Source: Flavobacteriales bacterium (GTDB taxonomy: Bacteria; Bacteroidota; Bacteroidia; Flavobacteriales_F; PHOS-HE28). From it: DNA of 5,660 nt. The notes under the pieces were generated by a model that saw only the letters and a list, made by a program, of their open reading frames with translations, had not been told where the DNA came from and searched no databases. Shown here piece by piece: positions 1-4,771 of this stretch (position 1 is its first letter; each line of letters starts with the position of its first letter). A program made the translations under genes and the position numbers. The stretch lies in contig JADZGG010000293.1 of assembly GCA_020854015.1 (NCBI GenBank), positions 1 to 5,660 on the forward strand, read 5' to 3'.

Positions 1-2
1 GC

Positions 3-809
3 AACGCCTTCCTGCTGGAGAGCAAGCGCGCCGGGGCCGAGATCGGCGGGTTGAAGGGCGAAGAGTTCCGCTACCCGAGCTACGTGGAGGACATCATGGG
101 CCCCATGTGCTTCGACCATGGCTTCGGTCCGTTCCGGTGGGTATGCACGAGCGGCGACCCGAAGGACCTCGCCACCAGCGACCGTATCGCGGGTGACGTG
201 CTCGAAGCGATGTTGCACGAAGCGCCCGAGGCCATCCGTCAACAGATCGCCGACAACCTGCACTGGATCCGCAGCGCGCAACAGAACAAGCTCGTCGTGG
301 GCAGCCAGGCGCGCATCCTCTACGCCGACAGCGAAGGCCGCATCCGCATCTCCGAAGCCTTCAACGCGGCCATCAAGGCGGGGGCCATCAGCGCGCCGAT
401 CGTGCTGGGCCGCGACCACCACGACGTGAGCGGCACCGACAGTCCGTACCGCGAGACCAGCAACATCCGTGATGGCAGCCGCTTCACGGCGGACATGGCC
501 GTGCAGAACTTCGTGGGCGATGCCTTCCGGGGCGCCACGTGGATCAGTTTGCACAACGGCGGTGGCGTAGGTTGGGGCGAAGTGATCAACGGCGGCTTCG
601 GCATGGTGCTGGACGGAAGCCCGGACAGCGACCGTCGCCTGAAGAGCATGCTGCACTGGGACGTGAACAACGGCATCGCGCGTCGCGCCTGGGCCCGCAA
701 CCCGAACGCCGTGTGGAGCATCGAACAGGAGATGAAACGCGAGCCACTGCTGAAGGTGACCCTGCCGAATGAGGCGGATGATGCGCTGATCGATGGGTCG
801 CTCGGGTGA
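3..809 (+). CDS. hutU: Urocanate hydratase (urocanase), C-terminal part, 5'-truncated by window
   Basis: This is the C-terminal 268 codons of urocanase, the NAD+-dependent cytosolic enzyme that hydrates urocanate to 4-imidazolone-5-propionate in the second step of histidine degradation. The open frame runs in from the window edge, so the true start lies upstream; the internal TTG at 51 is not the start. Recognisable family blocks are GFGPFRWVCTSGDP (about residues 40-53 of the visible part), KLVVGSQARILYAD, VLGRDHHDVSGTDSP and the glycine-rich SLHNGGGVGWGEV followed by NGGFGMVLDG. The last block is in the NAD-binding part of the family. The wording (WGEVINGGFG rather than the MGxSxHAG of the short Pseudomonas-type enzyme) and the C-terminus (VTLPNEADD) match the long, UROC1-like form of about 650-680 residues. 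The reading frame is intact to TGA. No other hut gene is visible, and the downstream genes are unrelated. Family assignment is very secure; the short-versus-long subtype is from memory of the families. Confidence 0.96.
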   Translation, partial: NAFLLESKRAGAEIGGLKGEEFRYPSYVEDIMGPMCFDHGFGPFRWVCTSGDPKDLATSDRIAGDVLEAMLHEAPEAIRQQIADNLHWIRSAQQNKLVVGSQARILYADSEGRIRISEAFNAAIKAGAISAPIVLGRDHHDVSGTDSPYRETSNIRDGSRFTADMAVQNFVGDAFRGATWISLHNGGGVGWGEVINGGFGMVLDGSPDSDRRLKSMLHWDVNNGIARRAWARNPNAVWSIEQEMKREPLLKVTLPNEADDALIDGSLG

Positions 810-821
810 ATTTCCATCTCG

Positions 822-851
822 ACCCAACCCCCTGCCCCATACCTGCGTGTA
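822..851 (+). promoter_or_regulatory. Putative ECF-type promoter of paralogue A
   Basis: ACCCAACC (822-829) and TGCGTGTA (844-851) recur with exactly the same 22-nt start-to-start distance before the other two paralogues, while the bases between differ. AAC (826-828) and CGT (846-848) are separated by 17 nt, which resembles the -35 AAC and -10 CGT geometry of extracytoplasmic-function sigma factors. The box begins only 12 nt after the hutU stop, so paralogue A probably has its own transcript with a leader of about 30 nt. It does not fit the usual Bacteroidota housekeeping pattern (TTTG near -33, TAnnTTTG near -7). Conservation is seen directly; the sigma class is inferred. Confidence 0.55.
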
Positions 852-855
852 TGGG
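836..855. promoter_or_regulatory. Perfect dyad over the putative -10 box of paralogue A
   Basis: The arms CCCATAC (836-842) and GTATGGG (849-855) are exact reverse complements separated by 6 nt, and they straddle the TGCGTGTA box. An overlapping second dyad, CATACC (838-843) with GGTATG (854-859), uses the same bases. It could be an operator or a hairpin near the transcript start. The left arm is missing before the other two paralogues, so it may be chance. Confidence 0.3.
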
Positions 856-884
856 TATGAACTACGAACCTCAACCGATCGACC

Positions 885-2501
885 ATGAGATCAACCTTCC
901 GCTCCCTTGTCCTCGGCTTGTCGACCCTGCTTAGTGCGGGCGCCATGGCCCAGTATCCTTACACCATCGCTCTTTCCGGCACAGTGGCCAACTGCTATCC
1001 CGGTCAGGTGGTGACGGTGCAGACCGTCCAGGGCACCCAACCCCAGATCAGCTTTACTGTGCAACTGGACAGTACCAATTGCAGCTACTCCGTGTTCGTT
1101 CCGGTGTCCAACCAACCGGCCTGGGTGCAGGTGTCCACGCTCTGCAGTGGCGCGATCCAGTACGGCTCCGACTCTTCGCAGTTCAATTTCATCGGCGACA
1201 CAGCGACGAGCGTGATCAACCTGTCATGCGGAGGCGGCTTCATCACTGACTGCCTAGGGATCCCCAACGGACCGAACATGCCAGGCACCCCTTGCGAATC
1301 CTATCCGGGATCGGGTGTCTGGGGCGTTTTCGATGCGACCTGCTACTGCGATACGCTGAGCGCGAACGTGTACGACTGCCTGCAGATCCTGAACGGACCG
1401 AACATGCCGGGCACACCGTGCAACGACAACGACCCGATGACGGTGAACGACGTGTGGAGCCTGCAATGCGTGTGCAGTGGCAATGGCGGCGGCGCGATCG
1501 ACTGCCTCGGCATTCCGGGTGGCTCGAACCTGCCTGGAACGGCCTGCGTGGACAGCACCGGAGGTCTGCTGCTCACCGGTACCTGGACCGCGAACTGCGT
1601 GTGCCAGACGAACTCCACGGTCGACTGCCTCGGCATCCTCAACGGTCCCAACATGCCCGGTACGCCATGCAATGACAACGACACGCTCACGGTGCTGGAT
1701 ACCTGGACGCCGACCTGTACCTGTGTAGGTGTGGCGATCAACTATTACGACTGCCTTGGACAGCTGAACGGGCCGAACCTGCCCGGAACACCTTGCGACG
1801 ACCAGGATCCTGTGACGATCAATGACACTTGGGATGCGAACTGCGCCTGTGTCGGAGGCAACACAACGCCTTGCAATGCGGACTTCTGGGTGCTTCAAGG
1901 CTTCACGGTGGACAGCCTGAACATTCCCACCCCGATCCCCTACGAACTGTGGATCTGGAACCTGAGCAGCGGCGGCAGCGGCACCTACAGCACCTTGTGG
2001 AGCTTCGGTGATGGAAGCAGCAGCACCGCCCAATTCCCCACGCACACCTACGCAGGCAACGGCCCCTACCTGCTCTGCCTCACGATCGATGATGGCATGG
2101 GCTGCACCAGCACCTATTGCGACAGCGTGTCCATTGACGGCAACGGCCTGTACACTGGCATGCTCGGTGGTGGCAGCGACCGCCAGAACGGATTCACCAT
2201 CAACATCCAGGCACCCCAGACCACCGGCCTGACCGAACAGTCGGTCGCCGATGGCATCGCCACTTGGCCCAACCCTGTGGCCGACGAGTTGAACATGGCG
2301 CTGACCAATGCCCTGAGCGGCACGGCGGATGTGACCGTACTGGACCTCAACGGCCGCGTGGTGATGGCGGACCGCCGCATGCTGGCCAACGGCCGCAACC
2401 AGCTGCTTCTCCAGACCAGCACACTGGCACCAGGCCTCTACACCGTGCGCATCGGCAACGCCGACCGCAGCGTGAGCCAGCGCTTCGTGAAGGTGAACTG
2501 A
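885..2501 (+). CDS. Paralogue A: secreted Cys-repeat/PKD protein with T9SS type A sorting domain
   Basis: A 538-residue modular surface protein of unknown specific function. Residues 1-22 form a Sec signal peptide (RS, hydrophobic LVLGLSTLLSAG, then AMA) with predicted cleavage before Gln23. Residues 24 to about 118 form a beta-rich domain (SGTVANCYPGQVVTVQT, later LSCGG) that I cannot assign firmly; it is reminiscent of transthyretin/carboxypeptidase-regulatory-like sandwiches. Five four-Cys repeats follow at 122-155, 164-197, 206-240, 247-280 and 289-322. A PKD-type domain spans about 330-420 (WSFGDG at 372-377, then THTYAGNGPYLLCLTI). A type A sorting domain occupies about 456-538 (WPNPVADEL, VLDLNGRVV, LAPGLYTVRI, ending RFVKVN), which targets the protein to the type IX secretion system for surface attachment or release. 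The ATG at 885 is chosen because it starts the signal peptide. No Shine-Dalgarno sequence is visible, as is usual in Bacteroidota. It has its own promoter-like element and hairpin terminator. Architecture and export are well supported; an adhesive or structural role is conjecture. Confidence 0.93.
   Translation: MRSTFRSLVLGLSTLLSAGAMAQYPYTIALSGTVANCYPGQVVTVQTVQGTQPQISFTVQLDSTNCSYSVFVPVSNQPAWVQVSTLCSGAIQYGSDSSQFNFIGDTATSVINLSCGGGFITDCLGIPNGPNMPGTPCESYPGSGVWGVFDATCYCDTLSANVYDCLQILNGPNMPGTPCNDNDPMTVNDVWSLQCVCSGNGGGAIDCLGIPGGSNLPGTACVDSTGGLLLTGTWTANCVCQTNSTVDCLGILNGPNMPGTPCNDNDTLTVLDTWTPTCTCVGVAINYYDCLGQLNGPNLPGTPCDDQDPVTINDTWDANCACVGGNTTPCNADFWVLQGFTVDSLNIPTPIPYELWIWNLSSGGSGTYSTLWSFGDGSSSTAQFPTHTYAGNGPYLLCLTIDDGMGCTSTYCDSVSIDGNGLYTGMLGGGSDRQNGFTINIQAPQTTGLTEQSVADGIATWPNPVADELNMALTNALSGTADVTVLDLNGRVVMADRRMLANGRNQLLLQTSTLAPGLYTVRIGNADRSVSQRFVKVN
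1248..1850 (+). repeat. Five tandem four-Cys repeats encoded in paralogue A
   Basis: Units are at 1248-1349, 1374-1475, 1500-1604, 1623-1724 and 1749-1850, each 34-35 codons with linkers of 6-8 codons. The core is DCLGxxNGPNxPGTPC, then a variable acidic loop, a Trp, and a closing CxC. Three units (2, 4 and 5) have an acidic loop such as NDNDP or DDQDP followed by TVND or TIND. Units 1 and 3 replace it with a Gly/Ser-rich loop. All units have four Cys, consistent with two intra-repeat disulfides after export. Codons differ between units although the peptide is kept, so selection acts on the protein. Function is unknown. Confidence 0.9.
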
Positions 2502-2550
2502 GCATTTCTGGGTTGAGTTGAAGGGCGTCCCTCGAAAGGGGGGCGCCCTT
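1929..2550 (+). repeat. 622-bp direct repeat, copy 1 (3' end of paralogue A plus terminator)
   Basis: This segment aligns without any gap to 3991-4612 at a constant offset of 2062. It covers most of the PKD domain, the linker, the T9SS tail, the stop codon and the terminator hairpin. Counting by eye gives about 36 mismatches (about 94% identity), of which only two change an amino acid: Met to Ile in the LNxALTN motif and Arg to His in NADxSVS. Upstream of 1929 the two genes diverge at once, and beyond 2550 similarity stops. Confidence 0.93.
2521..2550 (+). terminator. GC-rich hairpin terminator after paralogue A
   Basis: The hairpin starts 20 nt after the stop codon. It has a 13-bp stem (two G-U pairs) closed by a GAAA tetraloop of the GNRA class; the stem runs AAGGGCG on the left to CGCCCTT on the right. 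No long U run follows, only TT then CCTC, so termination could be weak or the hairpin may mainly protect the 3' end. The same hairpin occurs after paralogue B with a GCAA loop. Confidence 0.75.
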
Positions 2551-2617
2551 CCTCGTACCTGGCCCTCTTCGGCCCGGGGGAAAACCGGACCTTCGATGGA
2601 CGGAAAAAGTGAACGGC

Positions 2618-2647
2618 ACCCAACCTCACCGCCTTTCGATGCGTGTA
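2618..2647 (+). promoter_or_regulatory. Putative ECF-type promoter of paralogue B
   Basis: ACCCAACC (2618-2625) and TGCGTGTA (2640-2647) have the same 22-nt phase as before paralogue A. AAC (2622-2624) and CGT (2642-2644) are 17 nt apart. An A-rich tract lies about 10-15 nt upstream (GGAAAAAG). The -10-like box is 46 nt before the ATG at 2686. This element lies inside an in-frame extension upstream of that ATG, which argues against any earlier translation start. Confidence 0.55.
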
Positions 2648-2685
2648 TCCGCCTGAACTACGACCACAACCTCAACCGATCGACC

Positions 2686-4563
2686 ATGAGATCCACACTT
2701 CGCTCCCTTGTCCTCGGCTTGTCGACCATGCTAAGTGCAGGCGCGATGGCCCAGTATCCGTACACCTGGATCGTACAAGGTCAGGTGAGCACTTGCTATC
2801 CCGGTCAAACAGTGAATGTGCAAACCACTCAGGGGACCCTACCAGCGATCAATTGGAACATCGCTGTGGACTCTTCGAACTGCACTTTCACGGTGACCAT
2901 TCCAACGAACGACCCGTTCCCTCACGTCCAATGGAGCACGCTCTGCGGTGGCACGATCGTGACCTACGACGACTCCACGTTCTTCAGCGCCTTGATGGAC
3001 ACGGCGGTGACCAGCATGGGCTTGTTCTGCGGGGCACAGGTCAACGATTGCCTGGGCATTCTCAATGGGCCGAACGTACCTGGAACTGCTTGTGACGATG
3101 GGAACCCGTTCTCAATGAACGATACTTGGAACGGAGCATGCGTTTGCCAAGGGTACATTCCCCCGTGCAATGCGTGCTTCACGGTTCAACCTCAGAACAC
3201 CCCATGGACAGTGGAGTTCAGCAATTGCACCGGGGGTGTAGCACCGTTCAACTACCAATGGACCTTCAGCGATGGCAGTGCAAGCACGCAAACAGCCCCG
3301 ACCTGGACCTTTGCAGTTCCAGGCACGTACATCGCCTGTCTGACGATCACGGACGCTAACGCATGCGTTAGCACGAACTGCGATACGCTCTACGTCGACA
3401 GCGCTGGCACGGTCACGAACTTCCCCAGCTACTACGACTGCCTTGGTGTCTATAACGGACCAACAGTACCGGGTACGCCTTGCCAGATCCCCGGCACCAT
3501 TCTACAAGGCTTTTGGAGCGCGAATTGCACATGTGATTCAAGCAGCGTGATCTACTACGACTGCTACGGCTGGGCGAACGGACCTAACCTGCCTGGCACC
3601 GCTTGTTCCGACACGATCAACGGAGTGCCTTACTTGGGTATCTGGAGCGCCAATTGTCTCTGTACAACGAACGGCCTCACGGACTGCCTCGGCATCGTGA
3701 ATGGTCCGAACTTGCCTGGCACTCCTTGCGATGATGGTGATACGCTCACCATGCAGGACACTTGGACACCGAACTGCGGGTGCAGCGGCGTGATCGCAAA
3801 CTGGTACGATTGTCTTGGCATCTTCAACGGCTTCAACGTTCCTGGTGCTCCGTGCGACGACCAGGATGCAGCGACGATCAATGACATGTGGGACACCAGC
3901 TGCAACTGCGTTGGCGGCGTTCTCACACCTTGCGAGGCCAACTTCTGGGTCTTGCAGGCCGTCACCTTCGATTCCTTGAACCAGACCACCACCCCGATCC
4001 CCTACGAACTATGGATCTGGAACCTGAGCAGCGGTGGTAGCGGCACCTACAGCACCTTGTGGAGCTTCGGTGATGGCAGCAGCAGCACCGCCCAATTCCC
4101 CACGCATACCTACGCTGGCAACGGTCCTTACCTGCTCTGCCTCACCATTGACGACGGCATGGGCTGCACCAGCACCTATTGCGACAGCGTGTCCATCGAC
4201 GGCAACGGCCTGTACACCGGCATGCTCGGTGGTGGAAGCGACCGTCAGAACGGCTTCACCATCAACATCCAAGCGCCGCAGACCACGGGCCTTACCGAAC
4301 AGTCGGTCGCCGATGGCATTGCCACCTGGCCGAACCCTGTGGCCGACGAGCTGAACATCGCGCTGACCAACGCCCTGAGCGGCACAGCGGATGTGACCGT
4401 GCTGGACCTCAACGGACGCGTGGTGATGGCTGACCGCCGCATGCTGGCGAACGGCCGCAACCAGCTGCTTCTCCAGACCAGCACACTGGCACCAGGCCTC
4501 TACACCGTGCGCATCGGAAACGCCGACCACAGCGTGAGCCAGCGCTTCGTGAAGGTGAACTGA
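2686..4563 (+). CDS. Paralogue B: secreted Cys-repeat protein with two PKD-like domains and T9SS sorting domain
   Basis: A 625-residue relative of paralogue A. The frame stays open back to 2518, but that stretch contains the terminator of A and the promoter-like element, and the ATG at 2686 begins a signal peptide nearly identical to that of A, so 2686 is the start. The signal peptide is 1-22 (AMA, cleavage before Gln23), followed by the beta-rich domain at about 24-117. Cys repeat 1 is at 121-154. A PKD-like domain absent from A occupies about 161-240 (WTFSDG at 192-197, PGTYIACLTITD). Cys repeats 2-5 are at 251-283, 292-326, 333-366 and 375-408. A second PKD domain spans about 416-507 (WSFGDG at 459-464), and the T9SS type A tail about 543-625. 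From residue 436 onward it differs from A at only two residues. Its hairpin terminator begins 20 nt after the stop. Predicted to be exported by Sec, then by T9SS, to the cell surface or medium; the ligand or partner is unknown. Confidence 0.93.
   Translation: MRSTLRSLVLGLSTMLSAGAMAQYPYTWIVQGQVSTCYPGQTVNVQTTQGTLPAINWNIAVDSSNCTFTVTIPTNDPFPHVQWSTLCGGTIVTYDDSTFFSALMDTAVTSMGLFCGAQVNDCLGILNGPNVPGTACDDGNPFSMNDTWNGACVCQGYIPPCNACFTVQPQNTPWTVEFSNCTGGVAPFNYQWTFSDGSASTQTAPTWTFAVPGTYIACLTITDANACVSTNCDTLYVDSAGTVTNFPSYYDCLGVYNGPTVPGTPCQIPGTILQGFWSANCTCDSSSVIYYDCYGWANGPNLPGTACSDTINGVPYLGIWSANCLCTTNGLTDCLGIVNGPNLPGTPCDDGDTLTMQDTWTPNCGCSGVIANWYDCLGIFNGFNVPGAPCDDQDAATINDMWDTSCNCVGGVLTPCEANFWVLQAVTFDSLNQTTTPIPYELWIWNLSSGGSGTYSTLWSFGDGSSSTAQFPTHTYAGNGPYLLCLTIDDGMGCTSTYCDSVSIDGNGLYTGMLGGGSDRQNGFTINIQAPQTTGLTEQSVADGIATWPNPVADELNIALTNALSGTADVTVLDLNGRVVMADRRMLANGRNQLLLQTSTLAPGLYTVRIGNADHSVSQRFVKVN
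3046..3147 (+). repeat. First four-Cys repeat of paralogue B
   Basis: This is a 34-codon unit beginning DCLGILNGPNVPGTAC with the acidic loop DDGNP and ending in CVC. It is separated from the other four units by an 80-residue PKD-like domain, whereas the five units of paralogue A are contiguous. It lies at the same distance from the start codon as the first unit in paralogue C (residue 121 in both). Confidence 0.9.
3166..3405 (+). other. Extra PKD-like domain inside paralogue B
   Basis: Residues 161-240 contain WTFSDG, a variant of the WxFGDG PKD signature, then the typical WTFAVPGTYIACLTITD and closing LYVDS. It shares only the general PKD pattern and a CNAxF opening with the C-terminal PKD domain of the same protein, so it is not a recent copy of that domain. 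It sits between Cys repeats 1 and 2, where paralogue A has no counterpart. Confidence 0.8.
3436..3909 (+). repeat. Four-Cys repeats 2-5 of paralogue B
   Basis: Units are at 3436-3534, 3559-3663, 3682-3783 and 3808-3909, each 33-35 codons with four Cys. Units 2 and 3 carry the neutral loop variant (CQIPGTILQGFW; CSDTINGVPYLGIW). Units 4 and 5 carry the acidic variant (DDGDTLTMQDTW; DDQDAATINDMW). Unit 5 deviates in the core, reading NGFNVPGAPC instead of NGPNxPGTPC. Confidence 0.9.
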
Positions 4564-4612
4564 GCATTTCTGGGTTGAGTTGAAGGGCGTCCCTCGCAAG
4601 GGGGGCGCCCTT
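3991..4612 (+). repeat. 622-bp direct repeat, copy 2 (3' end of paralogue B plus terminator)
   Basis: Partner of 1929-2550 with no insertions or deletions. The last 150 bp or so (about 4463-4612) hold only three differences: one silent, one Arg/His change and one in the hairpin loop. The preceding 470 bp hold about 33. The constant offset and sharp 5' edge point to tandem duplication with later homogenisation of the 3' module. Confidence 0.93.
4583..4612 (+). terminator. GC-rich hairpin terminator after paralogue B
   Basis: Same 13-bp stem as after paralogue A, here closed by a GCAA tetraloop and followed by TGTGTTGG. The only base change from the other copy is in the loop, and both loops fit the GNRA consensus, so the fold is preserved. 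It begins 20 nt after the stop codon. Confidence 0.75.
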
Positions 4613-4661
4613 TGTGTTGGGGTTGGCCGGAAGCCGCCGGGCAGCTGTAATTTCACGGGGC

Positions 4662-4690
4662 CGTTCAGGTTTCTGCAGAAGTACTGAACG
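4662..4690. promoter_or_regulatory. Nested palindrome upstream of paralogue C
   Basis: The outer arms CGTTCAG (4662-4668) and CTGAACG (4684-4690) flank a perfect 10-bp inner palindrome, TTCTGCAGAA (4671-4680), with 2 and 3 unpaired bases between. It ends 14 nt before the -35-like box of paralogue C. It is followed on the + strand by AAAA, not a T run, so it is not an ordinary + strand terminator. It could be an operator for a dimeric regulator, or a terminator-like hairpin for minus-strand transcription. No equivalent is seen before A or B. Confidence 0.45.
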
Positions 4691-4704
4691 AAAATGCGCG
4701 GATC

Positions 4705-4734
4705 ACCCAACCCCACGCTCACTGCATGCGTGTA
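4705..4734 (+). promoter_or_regulatory. Putative ECF-type promoter of paralogue C
   Basis: ACCCAACC (4705-4712) and TGCGTGTA (4727-4734) have the same 22-nt phase as the elements before A and B. AAC (4709-4711) and CGT (4729-4731) are 17 nt apart. An AAAA tract lies about 11 nt upstream. The leader of C differs strongly from those of A and B after TGAAC, so survival of these two boxes here is the best evidence that they are functional. Confidence 0.55.
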
Positions 4735-4771
4735 TGGGAATGAACGCCAACCTGAAATCCTCCGATCCATC

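Noticed and set aside
51..809. TTG at 51 as the start of a separate small gene
   Set aside because: The urocanase frame and homology continue upstream to the window edge, so this is an internal Leu codon.
794..826. Inverted repeat TGGGTCG/CGACCCA around the hutU stop as a possible hutU terminator
   Set aside because: Only 7 bp with a 19-nt loop and no T run. The right arm overlaps the ACCCAACC box, which is conserved where the left arm is absent.
1248..1850. Regularly spaced repeats as a CRISPR array
   Set aside because: The repeats are conserved at protein level with many codon changes, lie in one long open frame, and have the 3-nt periodicity of coding repeats.
1254..2045. Long open frame (263 codons) on the minus strand across the Cys-repeat region of paralogue A
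   Set aside because: It is antisense to a clear repeat-bearing secreted protein; its composition (Arg/Val/His/Ala-rich, repetitive) is what reverse translation of the Cys repeats gives, and it has no recognisable domain.
1929..2550. 622-bp direct repeat as an insertion sequence or other mobile element
   Set aside because: It lies in frame within the coding ends of two homologous genes, encodes PKD and T9SS tail domains, and has no transposase or terminal inverted repeats.
2518..2685. In-frame 56-codon N-terminal extension of paralogue B
   Set aside because: It would encode through the terminator hairpin of A and the promoter-like element and bury the signal peptide. The homologous starts in A and C support ATG 2686.
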